Shown one piece after another: positions 41,985 to 50,679 of a DNA stretch of 64,000 nucleotides. The stretch's first letter is position 1. Every line of letters begins with the position of its first letter. Position numbers and translations under genes: made by a program. The notes under the pieces were generated by a model. It was not told the DNA's origin and did no database searches. It saw only the letters and a list, made by a program, of their open reading frames with translations. Source of the DNA: Pseudomonadota bacterium (GTDB taxonomy: Bacteria; Pseudomonadota; Alphaproteobacteria; Acetobacterales; Acetobacteraceae); NCBI GenBank assembly GCA_021805565.1, contig JAJZFA010000017.1:1-64000 (forward strand). The letters are read 5' to 3'.

Positions 41985-42629
41985 ATGACGCAAACACTCG
42001 ACGCTATTCGCTGGGGACCCGCGTCCAAGGCCAAGCCCCGGCAACTGGTGATCTTGTGCCACGGCCTGGGCGCCGACGCGTTCGATCTGATCGATCTGGC
42101 GCCCGCATGGCAGCATGCCTGCCCGGATGCGGTGTTTGCCGCGGTCCATGCACCGTTTCCGCACGATTCGGGCCAGGGACGGCAGTGGTGGAGCGTCGGC
42201 GACCGGGCACTGCCGGCCATTGAATCGGGCGTTCGTTCGGCCGCCACCTACCTGCACGGCTTCATTGATGCGGAACTGTCGCGCTGTGGACTGAACGCCT
42301 ACGCGCTGATGGGGTTCAGCCAGGGGGCAATGACGGCGCTGTTCGCCGGACCGCGGCACACCATCGCTCCGCGGAGCATCCTGGCGTTTTCCGGAGCGCT
42401 GATCGCGCCGGACACGCTTGAGGCGGAACGGACGAACCGCGCCCCGGTGCTGCTGGTGCATGGCGAGGCAGATACCGTTGTACCGGTATCCCGGTCGCAT
42501 GACGCCCAGGCGGTGCTGGCCGCTTCCGGTGTTCCGGTGGAGGCGCATTATATCCCGCGACTTGGCCATGGCATCGACGATACCGGAATTTCGCTGGGGG
42601 CGCTGGCGCTGCAAAAAGGATTTGCCTGA
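41985..42629 (+). CDS. Alpha/beta-hydrolase, carboxylesterase/phospholipase type
   Basis: A 214-residue hydrolase of the phospholipase/carboxylesterase family. The oxyanion region is LVILCHGLGADAFDL, the nucleophile serine is in GFSQGAM, the Asp is in HGEADTVVP and the His is in RLGHGID. GGGAGATACC precedes the ATG. It probably hydrolyses short acyl esters; substrate unknown. It stands upstream of the glycolate oxidase operon, with a 93-base gap. Confidence 0.9.
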   Translation: MTQTLDAIRWGPASKAKPRQLVILCHGLGADAFDLIDLAPAWQHACPDAVFAAVHAPFPHDSGQGRQWWSVGDRALPAIESGVRSAATYLHGFIDAELSRCGLNAYALMGFSQGAMTALFAGPRHTIAPRSILAFSGALIAPDTLEAERTNRAPVLLVHGEADTVVPVSRSHDAQAVLAASGVPVEAHYIPRLGHGIDDTGISLGALALQKGFA

Positions 42630-42722
42630 CGCTGCGATGACGCTGGCGGGCACCCCTGGTGCGCACCCCAAACATCGCTATGATACCCAACGTTTGCAGC
42701 AAATTGAATAAGGTATCCTGTC

Positions 42723-44174
42723 ATGATTCGCCAGCCCGGCTCAAAACCCGAGGTCATGGGTCGTCGCATCCATATCCTTGCCGGACTGAGGGCCTTGCTG
42801 CCAGAAACCGGCCTGATCACCGAACCGAATTTGTTGAAACCTTACGAAACCGACGGGCTCTCCGCATACCGTCAGGTTCCGCTAGCCGTTGCCCTGCCCG
42901 AAACCACCGAACAAGTGGCCGCGGTGTTGAAATACTGTCACCAGAACGGTGTCCGCGTTGTCCCCCGCGGCGCCGGTACCTCCTTATCGGGCGGGGCGCT
43001 GCCGATGGAAGATTCGGTCGTGGTCGGCATGATGCGGATGAACCAGATACTCGATATCGACTATCCCGACCGCTGCGCCGTGGTGCAGGCCGGAGTCACC
43101 AATATCGGCATCACCAACGCCGTATCTGAAAACGGCTTTTTCTACGCCCCCGACCCATCCAGCCAGCTTGCCTGCATGATCGGTGGCAACGTCAACATGA
43201 ACTCCGGCGGTGCGCACTGCCTGAAATACGGCGTCACCGCCAACAATCTGCTTGGCCTGAAGATCGTCACCATCGATGGCGACATCATCGACATTGGCGG
43301 CGCTCATCTCGACGCCGCGGGCTATGACTGGCTGGGTTTACTCACCGGCAGCGAAGGCATGCTGGCCATCGTTACCGAAGTCACCGTCCGCATTCTGCGC
43401 GGCCCGGAAGGCGCCCGAGCGATGCTTGCCGCGTTCGGTTCGAACGAAATCGCCGGCGCCGCTGTCGATGCCATTATTTCGTCCGGCATTATCCCGGTGG
43501 CGCTGGAATTCATGGACCGGCCGGCGATCCATGCATGCGAAGCCTTCGCCCATGCAGGCTACCCGCTCGATGCCGAGGCGATGCTGATTATCGAGGTCGA
43601 AGGCAGCGCCGAGGAACAGGATCGCTTGTTGGGCCAGTTGTCCGCGATCTGCCAGCGGTTCGATCCGCTCAGTCTGAAAGTGTCCCAATCGCCTGAGGAA
43701 TCGCTGGCGATCTGGAAGGGCCGCAAGGGCGCGTTCGGCGCCGTCGGCCGGATCAGCCCGGATTATCTGTGCATGGACGGCACCATTCCGACCAGCCAAC
43801 TGCCGCATGTCCTGCGCCGTATTCAGGAAATGTCCGACAGTTATGGGCTGAAAGTCGCCAATATCTTCCATGCCGGGGACGGCAACCTGCACCCGCTCAT
43901 CATGTTCGACGCCAACGACCCGTCCAGTTTTCACAAGGCGGAGGAATTCGGCGCCGATATTTTGAAACTCTGCGTGGAGGTCGGCGGTTGCCTGACCGGC
44001 GAACATGGCGTGGGGGTGGAAAAGCGCGATCTGATGCAAGTGCAGTTTCATGCCCATGAATTGCAGCAGCAGCGCGAGATAAAATCCGCCTTCGATCCGG
44101 ACTGGCTGCTGAATCCCAGCAAGGTGTTCCCGCTGCTTGAACCAGAAGCCGCTGGACTGCCGCAAGCCGCATGA
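42723..44174 (+). CDS. glcD: Glycolate oxidase FAD subunit GlcD
   Basis: A 483-residue FAD-linked oxidase. The PP-loop PRGAGTSLSGGALP and FYAPDPSSQLACMIGGNVNMNS are in the FAD-binding domain. GNLHPLIMFD and GCLTGEHGVGVEKR are in the C-terminal cap. It oxidises glycolate to glyoxylate with GlcE and GlcF at the membrane. The stop overlaps the glcE start by four bases. AAGGTATCCTGTC precedes the ATG. No GlcC regulator is in the window. Confidence 0.95.
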   Translation: MIRQPGSKPEVMGRRIHILAGLRALLPETGLITEPNLLKPYETDGLSAYRQVPLAVALPETTEQVAAVLKYCHQNGVRVVPRGAGTSLSGGALPMEDSVVVGMMRMNQILDIDYPDRCAVVQAGVTNIGITNAVSENGFFYAPDPSSQLACMIGGNVNMNSGGAHCLKYGVTANNLLGLKIVTIDGDIIDIGGAHLDAAGYDWLGLLTGSEGMLAIVTEVTVRILRGPEGARAMLAAFGSNEIAGAAVDAIISSGIIPVALEFMDRPAIHACEAFAHAGYPLDAEAMLIIEVEGSAEEQDRLLGQLSAICQRFDPLSLKVSQSPEESLAIWKGRKGAFGAVGRISPDYLCMDGTIPTSQLPHVLRRIQEMSDSYGLKVANIFHAGDGNLHPLIMFDANDPSSFHKAEEFGADILKLCVEVGGCLTGEHGVGVEKRDLMQVQFHAHELQQQREIKSAFDPDWLLNPSKVFPLLEPEAAGLPQAA

Positions 44175-45361
44175 TCTCCGAAGACTCGATCCTCGCGACG
44201 GTGGCGGATGCTGTCCGGGCCCGCGAACCGCTGCTGATCCAGGGCAACGGCACCAAATCCGGCATGCTCCGTCCGGTTCAGGCCGCCCGCACCCTGTCCA
44301 CAGCCGGGCTGTCAGGGATTAACCTGTACGCGCCGAAGGAACTGATTATCTCGGCCTGGGCGGGTACCCCGCTGCCAGAGATCGAGGCAGCGCTGGCCGC
44401 GTCCGGCCAGCACCTGATCGCCGAACCGCCCGATTTGTCCTCGCTGCTGGGGAAAACCGGAAAGCCCCAGACGCTGGGCGGTATTACCGCCAGCAATCTG
44501 TCCGGCCCGCGCCGGGTCGCGTGGGGCGCCATGCGCGATCACGTCATGGGCGTGCGCGCGGTCACCGGACGTGCTGAAATCATCCGGTCCGGCGGGCGTG
44601 TGCTGAAAAATGTCACCGGCCTGGACTTGTGCAAACTGCTGACCGGCAGTTACGGCACCCTTGGGGTGATCACCGAGGTTACGCTGAAAGTGCTACCCGC
44701 ACCGGACGCAACGGGCACGCTGGTGCTTCCCGGCCTGGATGCCGCCGCTGGTACCGCCGCGCTGTCGGCCGCGCTGGGGTCGCCATTCGGCGTGTCGGGC
44801 GCCGCCTGGCTGCCGCAGGATGCGGCGGCGCGCGTGCCAGGGCTGGCCGGTATCGGCGGCCCGCTGACGCTGATCCGGATCGAGGATTTCGCGCCATCGG
44901 TCCTGTATCGTATCGGCCGGTTGAAAGACCAGTACGCCCTACCCGGCGCCATTACTCTCGATACCGCCCAATCCCGCTCGGTCTGGGCGGACGTGCGCGA
45001 CGCGAAACCGTTGGCGGCTGGCGCGGACGACGCGGTTTGGCGGGTTTCGGTGCGGCCGTCGGCGGGGCCGGGTGTGCTCAATGCGCTGCGGGCATCCGGG
45101 ACCGTCGGTTTTCTCGACTGGGGCGGCGGCCTGGTATGGCTGGCGGGTCCGGCCGACACCGCGACCCATGCGGCGGTGGAAGCGGCGGCGCGCGCCGCGG
45201 GCGGAGTCTGGACTTTGCTGCGCGCACCAGACACGCTACGCGGCGCTGTCAGCGTGGTGCCGGACGAAGCCGCACCGATGGCGCGGATTACCCGGGCGGT
45301 GAAGGCCGCGATGGATCCGGGCGGAATCTTGAATCCCGGACGGCTTTACGCGGGGCTTTGA
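44171..45361 (+). CDS. glcE: Glycolate oxidase subunit GlcE
   Basis: A 396-residue FAD-binding protein related to GlcD. It has GNGTKSGML, LGGITASNLSGPRRVAWG, GVRAVTGRAEIIRSGGRVLKNVTGLDLCKL and GTLGVITEVTLKVLP. The C-terminus ends NPGRLYAGL. It is the smaller FAD subunit of the glycolate oxidase complex. ATGA overlap with glcD and a 2-base gap to the next gene show tight coupling. Confidence 0.93.
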   Translation: MISEDSILATVADAVRAREPLLIQGNGTKSGMLRPVQAARTLSTAGLSGINLYAPKELIISAWAGTPLPEIEAALAASGQHLIAEPPDLSSLLGKTGKPQTLGGITASNLSGPRRVAWGAMRDHVMGVRAVTGRAEIIRSGGRVLKNVTGLDLCKLLTGSYGTLGVITEVTLKVLPAPDATGTLVLPGLDAAAGTAALSAALGSPFGVSGAAWLPQDAAARVPGLAGIGGPLTLIRIEDFAPSVLYRIGRLKDQYALPGAITLDTAQSRSVWADVRDAKPLAAGADDAVWRVSVRPSAGPGVLNALRASGTVGFLDWGGGLVWLAGPADTATHAAVEAAARAAGGVWTLLRAPDTLRGAVSVVPDEAAPMARITRAVKAAMDPGGILNPGRLYAGL

Positions 45362-45363
45362 CG

Positions 45364-45636
45364 ATGATCTTCATTCCGCTGTGGATCACCAACATCCTGC
45401 TGCTGGTTACCTGCTGGCTCGCGGGATTTCAGCTTGTGAAGATGCAGCGGCCGAACCCGGTGACGAACATTCAGTTCGTCATGATCGTGTTTTGCATGCT
45501 GCTGGTCCTGGTGATCGTCATGAACCCAATCGCCGATCCATGGCTGTCGCTGGGCGCATTCGCAGTCGCGGCCGTTTGCCTCGGGACGATGATTCGTCAG
45601 CACCGTATGCTGCCGCCGAGCAAACCATTCGAATAG
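45364..45636 (+). CDS. Small membrane protein embedded in the glc operon
   Basis: A 90-residue hydrophobic protein with three likely membrane helices (ITNILLLVTCWLAGFQLV; FVMIVFCMLLVLVIVM; LSLGAFAVAAVCLGTMI) and a short basic tail. The ATG is two bases after the glcE stop, and glcF starts eight bases after its stop, so it is surely expressed with GlcDEF. It matches no family I know and is not a standard glycolate oxidase subunit. A quinone-docking or membrane-anchor role is an inference from position. Confidence 0.75.
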   Translation: MIFIPLWITNILLLVTCWLAGFQLVKMQRPNPVTNIQFVMIVFCMLLVLVIVMNPIADPWLSLGAFAVAAVCLGTMIRQHRMLPPSKPFE

Positions 45637-45643
45637 GCGACCC

Positions 45644-46942
45644 ATGCAAACCAACTTCACCGCGGAACAACTACGCGACCCGGATACGGCATCGTCCAAC
45701 GCCGTGCTGCGAACCTGCGTGCATTGCGGATTTTGCACCGCGACCTGCCCGACCTTTCTGCTGCTGGGCGATGAACTCGATAGTCCGCGTGGCCGTATTT
45801 ACCTTATCAAGGACATGCTGGAAACCGGCCGGCCCGCCACCGAGGAGGTCGTGCGCCACGTCGATCGCTGCCTGTCGTGCCTGTCCTGCATGACCACGTG
45901 CCCGTCCGGTGTGAACTACATGCATTTGGTCGATCATGCCCGGACCTATATCGAACAGACCTATCGGCGCCCGTTGCCCGAACGCTGGCTGCGCGCGCTG
46001 TTGGGGGTATTGTTGCCGCGCCCGGCTCTGTTCCGACTCGCATTGACCGGTGCGCGGTTCGCCCGCCCGCTGGGGCGGCTGGTTCCCGGCCAGTCGATGC
46101 TGGCGCAGCGCATCCGAGCGATGCTGGCGCTGGCGCCGGCCACCGTGCCGCCGCCGAGTCCCGTCGAACGCCCGCGCGTGTATCCGGCCGAGGGGACAAG
46201 AAAGGCCCGCGTCGCGCTGATGACCGGCTGCGCCCAGCAAGTGCTGATGCCGCGCATCAATGATGCCACGATCCGGCTGCTGACCCGGTTGGGTGTCGAA
46301 GTGGTCGTCGCGAAGGGCGCCGGGTGCTGCGGCGCGCTGAACCACCACATCGGCCAGCACGAACGGGCGATGGCGCTGGCTCGGGCCAACATCGACGCGT
46401 GGTCGGCCGAACCGGACCTGGACGCGATTGTCATCAATGCGTCCGGCTGCGGTACCACGGTCAAGGATTACGGGTTTATGTTCCGGTCGGAACCGGAATC
46501 CTGGCGGGTAAAGGCCGAGGCAATCGCCGGACTGACGCTGGATATTACGCAGTTTCTGTCGCGGTTCGGCTATACGCCGTCGCGCGAGGCGCCCGGCCTG
46601 ACGGTCGCCTATCATTCCGCATGCAGCCTGCAACACGGCCAGCAGGTGACGGCCGAACCGAAAACCTTGCTGAAACAGGCGGGATTCGGGGTCGTGGAAC
46701 CGAGGGAACCACATATTTGCTGCGGATCGGCAGGCACCTACAACCTGTTGCAACCCGAAATCGCCGGGCGGCTGCGCGACCGGAAACTGGGGAATCTCAA
46801 AGCGACCAAACCGGACCTGATCGCCGCCGGGAACATCGGGTGCATTACCCAGTTGTCCGGGGACGATGTGCCGGTGGTGCATACCGTTGAATTGCTGGAC
46901 TGGATGGCCGGCGGCCCCCGGCCACCGGGCGTCCCGGATTGA
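45644..46942 (+). CDS. glcF: Glycolate oxidase iron-sulfur subunit GlcF
   Basis: A 432-residue protein with two [4Fe-4S] motifs near the N-terminus (CVHCGFCTATCP and CLSCLSCMTTCP) and two CCG-type domains (GAGCCGALNHH and HICCGSAGTYN). It passes electrons from the FAD subunits to the membrane quinone pool. Each key cysteine is intact. Length is normal. Last enzyme gene of the operon; the TPR gene follows 28 bases later. Confidence 0.95.
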   Translation: MQTNFTAEQLRDPDTASSNAVLRTCVHCGFCTATCPTFLLLGDELDSPRGRIYLIKDMLETGRPATEEVVRHVDRCLSCLSCMTTCPSGVNYMHLVDHARTYIEQTYRRPLPERWLRALLGVLLPRPALFRLALTGARFARPLGRLVPGQSMLAQRIRAMLALAPATVPPPSPVERPRVYPAEGTRKARVALMTGCAQQVLMPRINDATIRLLTRLGVEVVVAKGAGCCGALNHHIGQHERAMALARANIDAWSAEPDLDAIVINASGCGTTVKDYGFMFRSEPESWRVKAEAIAGLTLDITQFLSRFGYTPSREAPGLTVAYHSACSLQHGQQVTAEPKTLLKQAGFGVVEPREPHICCGSAGTYNLLQPEIAGRLRDRKLGNLKATKPDLIAAGNIGCITQLSGDDVPVVHTVELLDWMAGGPRPPGVPD

Positions 46943-46970
46943 CCGCGCCGTGCCGCGATCCTGGCCATTT

Positions 46971-47561
46971 ATGAGGCGGCATGTCCGGTGCCCGTCGCAT
47001 GTGTCACGGCGAGCAATCGGACTGCTGGCGTTCGCAATCGGCCTGTGCCCCGCGGCGCACGGCCAATCGCCGGCCGAGGATCAGGCGGCCGTCAGCAGGC
47101 TGCTGAATGCCTTGAAAGCCGCGCCGGACGAGCAATCCGCCGCCGGTTTGGAAAGCAGGTTGGACGAGACCTGGCTGCGGGCCGGAACCCCGGCCGTCAC
47201 CTTGCTGATGAGCCGCGGACTACGATTCATCCAAGCGGGCGACGATAGCGATGCGATCGACTCGTTCTCGGATGCCATCGCGCTTCAACCCGATGCGGCG
47301 GAAGCCTGGCACCGGCGGGCCCTGGCGCGATACCACGCCGGCGACGTCGCGGGGGCGATCCAGGATTTGCATGAAGCAGTCCGCCTGGAGCCGAGGGATT
47401 TCTCCGCGTTCCGCACGCTGGCCGATATCGCGGCCAACCGGGAGGACTGGAAGGGCGCTTATGCCGCCTGGCAAAATCTGCTTGCTATCGATCCGAAAAC
47501 GCCTGGGGGCGAGGAACGCCTGCGCCTGCTGAAACGGAAAGCGGTGGGCGAGGATACGTGA
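46971..47561 (+). CDS. Secreted TPR-repeat protein
   Basis: A 196-residue protein with a signal peptide (basic start, then LLAFAIGLCPAAHGQS). Three TPR units follow (about 85-185): LLMSRGLRFIQAGDDSDAID, AWHRRALARYHAGDVAGAIQ, TLADIAANREDWKGAYAAW. It is periplasmic and likely protein-binding. It lies behind glcF and may be part of the same transcript, though a separate role is likely. Confidence 0.8.
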   Translation: MRRHVRCPSHVSRRAIGLLAFAIGLCPAAHGQSPAEDQAAVSRLLNALKAAPDEQSAAGLESRLDETWLRAGTPAVTLLMSRGLRFIQAGDDSDAIDSFSDAIALQPDAAEAWHRRALARYHAGDVAGAIQDLHEAVRLEPRDFSAFRTLADIAANREDWKGAYAAWQNLLAIDPKTPGGEERLRLLKRKAVGEDT

Positions 47562-47767
47562 CCGTCAGCGCCGGATCGTCCGGGCTTTCGTTACGGCTGT
47601 CATCCATCGCTTCTTTGGCTCGAACCGCGCAGTGCAGGCGCCCCGTGGTTGTCGATCCGGGAGGTTATCGAATCCGTAAGGTCGGCGCCATGGCGAGACG
47701 TTTTTCAGCAACCTGCCCGGCTAAAAAGGCCGCGATGACGCCACACGCGCATCGACCCGTCCGATGG

Positions 47768-48817
47768 TTACCGGACTTTGCCGGCCCCAAGACGAATTTG
47801 GATTTTCACATCGGCGGGCTGGCCGGATGCCGCACGTTCGAACGCCGCGATACTGTCGTCGAACGCGAAGGTGCCGGTAATCAATGGCTTCAAATCGACC
47901 TTGCCCGAAGCGATAAGTGCCAGCGCTCGGTCGAAGATGTTCGCATAGCGGAACACCGTCTCGATGCGAATCTCCCGCGCGATGGCGTTCGCGACATCGA
48001 ACGCCACTGGTTCGACCGGCAGTCCAACGAGAACCACGGCTCCGCCGGGCCGGACTGTGCCGAACATCCCTGCGAATGCCCGCGCGTTGCCGCTCGCCTC
48101 GAATAGCACATCCACGCCCCACCCATCGGTGGCGCGCGCAACCGCCGAAGCCAGCGTCTCATCCGCGATTTGAACCGGTTCGATACCGGGATATCGGCCG
48201 GCAATGGCCAACTTCTCGCGGCTGAAATCGGAAATAAATACTTTTGAGCAGCCTCCGGCCAGCGCCGCGAGCGCCACCATTATGCCGATCGGACCCGCGC
48301 CGATGACTGCCGCGACATCGCCAGGGACGATACGCGCACGCGCGGCCGCCTGCATTCCGATGGCGAACGGCTCGACCATCGCACCCTCGGCGAAGGTGAC
48401 CGTATCCGGCAGTTTGAAGGTGAAAGCTGCCGGATGCACCGCGAAAGGCGTTAAAATACCATGTACGGGCGGTGTGGCCCAGAACCGTACGGCTGGATCG
48501 ACGTTATAGCGTCCTAATTTGGCGGCACGCGATTGCATGTCGGGGACGCCGGGCTCCATGCAGACCCGATCGCCTGGTTTCAGGTCGCTGACGGCGTCGC
48601 CGGTCTCGGTTATCACACCAGCCGCTTCATGACCCAGAACCATGGGGGCATTGACAATGTAATCGCCGATCCGGCCGTGGGTGTAATAATGGACATCGCT
48701 TCCACAAATACCCACCGTGTCGATGGCGACTTTAACATCGTGTGGGCCTACCGTCCGCGGCAAGTCGATGTCGCGTATCGAAAGCACGCCTTTTCGCTCC
48801 AGCACGACGGCCCGCAT
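47768..48817 (-). CDS. Zinc-dependent polyol (xylitol/sorbitol) dehydrogenase
   Basis: A 349-residue medium-chain dehydrogenase. The catalytic zinc is set by ICGSDVHYY and LGHEAAGVI. The NAD site is [16 protein letters not shown]. The structural zinc cysteines are absent, as in several sorbitol/xylitol dehydrogenases. ATG at 48817 is chosen; TTG 48820 precedes it. Oxidises a polyol such as xylitol to the ketose. It stands alone on the minus strand. Confidence 0.88.
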   Translation of the reverse strand: MRAVVLERKGVLSIRDIDLPRTVGPHDVKVAIDTVGICGSDVHYYTHGRIGDYIVNAPMVLGHEAAGVITETGDAVSDLKPGDRVCMEPGVPDMQSRAAKLGRYNVDPAVRFWATPPVHGILTPFAVHPAAFTFKLPDTVTFAEGAMVEPFAIGMQAAARARIVPGDVAAVIGAGPIGIMVALAALAGGCSKVFISDFSREKLAIAGRYPGIEPVQIADETLASAVARATDGWGVDVLFEASGNARAFAGMFGTVRPGGAVVLVGLPVEPVAFDVANAIAREIRIETVFRYANIFDRALALIASGKVDLKPLITGTFAFDDSIAAFERAASGQPADVKIQIRLGAGKVR

Positions 48818-48990
48818 CAATCGTCACTCCTTGGTATTCACGCCAGCCATCGCAACGGATAACTGGTTCGGCAACATCTTTCCCTAAATCGTAGCCTAGT
48901 CGATTATGACACGGAAAAGGCGCGCCGTCACTGCCCGCCAGGGATTTCCCGTACTGTCCATCCGCTGAAAGTTGGGCTAATTCAGTGTTC

Positions 48991-50679
48991 ATGGCACAGG
49001 CAGATTCGACCAAAGCCGCGGCGCGATCATGGATGCGGCGAGAACAAAAGGCAGGCTCCAGGGCGGCGCGCCCGGTCCTCGCGCTACACGTCATTGGGTC
49101 GCTGATGGGCATCGGGCAGGCATTCGCGGCGGCGACCGTCCTGACCGCCGCGTTTTCCGGATCGGGACTGGACGCCAGACCCCTTACCGCTTTTGGCCTG
49201 CTCGCGGTCCTGCGCGCGGGTCTGTCTTACTGGACCGAGCAAGTTGCTTTTGCGGCCGGCGCGGCGGCGCGGCGGCGCTTGCGCAGCGATGCGCTGTCAC
49301 GCCTGCTGCATGCCGGGCCGGCCCTGCTGCGCGGCCGGCATTCTGGCGACCTGACGACCGTCGTGGTCGATAAGATCGAGGCACTGGACGGGTTGTTCGC
49401 CCGCTATGTGCCCGCCGCCGCCTTTGCGGTGGCTGGGCCGGCCATGGTGCTGGCGGCGGTGTTATACGCGGATCGATGGGCGGCGATGGTGCTGCTGGGC
49501 TGTGGCCTGCTGGTGCCGGCAGGCATGGCGGTCGCCGGCATCGGCGCCGCGGCGGCATCCCGCAACCAGTTTCTGGCAATGGCCCGCCTGCAGGCCAGGT
49601 TTCTCGACCGCGTGCGCGGCCTGGCCACCATCGTGCTGTATGGCCGCACGGACGATGAGGCGCGGTCGCTCGCCCTGGCGGCCGGCGATCTGCGGGTCCG
49701 TACGATGCGCGTCCTCCGGGTAGCGTTTCTGTCGTCGGTCGTGCTGGATCTTGCCGCGGCCCTGGCGATGGTCGTGCTGGCAATCCATTACTTTGCCCAG
49801 TTGAAAGCCGGTCCCGCCCCAGCCGTGCTGTGGCCGGCCCTGGCGGTGCTGCTGCTGACACCGGAGTTCTTCGCCCCGCTGCGAATATTCTCCGCCGCAT
49901 ATCAGGACCGGCTGCACGCCACGGGTGCGGCGGAATCGCTGGCCGATTTGCCGCCGTTGCCGGAACCGGTAGCCGGCCGAACAATTCGCACGGTGGCCGC
50001 GCAGGGCGTCACGGTCGCTTTCGACCATGTCCGGCTGATCTGGGATCCTTCGCGCGGACCTGCCCTGAACGATTTGTCGTTCCGGGTCGCGGCGAGCGAG
50101 ACGCTTATTCTGGCGGGGCCGTCCGGTTCGGGCAAATCGTCGGTGATCGAAATACTGCTGGGGTTCGTCCGGCCCGACAGCGGACGAGTGACCATCAACG
50201 GGGCCGACATCGCCGATCTGGTGCCGCAGGCGTTGTCCCGGCTGACCGCCTGGATCGGACAACGACCGGTGCTGTTTTCCGGAACGATCCGCGACAATAT
50301 TCTGTTTGCCCGGCCGGAGGCGTCCGATGAGGAAGTCGCCGCCGCCGCCACCGCCGCCCGGCTCGACGGGTTCACCGAGCTGCTACCCGAGGGGCTGAAC
50401 ACCCGGATTGGCGAGGGCGGCTATGGGCTGTCGGGCGGCCAGGCACAGCGCGTGGCAATCGCGCGCGCCTACCTGAAAAACGCGCCCTTGCTGCTGTTGG
50501 ACGAACCGACCGCGCATCTGGACCCGGCAACGGAGCAAGAAGTGCTGGACAGCCTTCGCCGGCTGGCGATGGGACGGACGGTCATCCTGGCCAGCCACGC
50601 CTCGGCCGCGCACGGTTTTGGCGGGCGGCGGCTGGATTTGCGCGATGGCAAGGCGGTTTCGGCGCGAGGTGCCGCATGA
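48991..50679 (+). CDS. cydD: Cytochrome bd biogenesis ABC exporter subunit CydD
   Basis: A membrane-domain/ATPase half transporter of about 562 residues. The N-terminal membrane part has AFAAGAAARRRLRSDALSRL. The ATPase has GPSGSGKSSVIEILLG, GGYGLSGGQAQRVAIARAYL and LLLLDEPTAHLDPATE. With CydC it exports glutathione/cysteine needed for cytochrome bd assembly. GTG at 48985 is an alternative start. ATGA overlap with cydC. cydAB are not in the window. Confidence 0.9.
   Translation: MAQADSTKAAARSWMRREQKAGSRAARPVLALHVIGSLMGIGQAFAAATVLTAAFSGSGLDARPLTAFGLLAVLRAGLSYWTEQVAFAAGAAARRRLRSDALSRLLHAGPALLRGRHSGDLTTVVVDKIEALDGLFARYVPAAAFAVAGPAMVLAAVLYADRWAAMVLLGCGLLVPAGMAVAGIGAAAASRNQFLAMARLQARFLDRVRGLATIVLYGRTDDEARSLALAAGDLRVRTMRVLRVAFLSSVVLDLAAALAMVVLAIHYFAQLKAGPAPAVLWPALAVLLLTPEFFAPLRIFSAAYQDRLHATGAAESLADLPPLPEPVAGRTIRTVAAQGVTVAFDHVRLIWDPSRGPALNDLSFRVAASETLILAGPSGSGKSSVIEILLGFVRPDSGRVTINGADIADLVPQALSRLTAWIGQRPVLFSGTIRDNILFARPEASDEEVAAAATAARLDGFTELLPEGLNTRIGEGGYGLSGGQAQRVAIARAYLKNAPLLLLDEPTAHLDPATEQEVLDSLRRLAMGRTVILASHASAAHGFGGRRLDLRDGKAVSARGAA

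Noticed and set aside
45671-46882. 403-codon leftward frame opposite glcF
   Set aside because: Antisense of the intact iron-sulfur subunit; translation is not protein-like.
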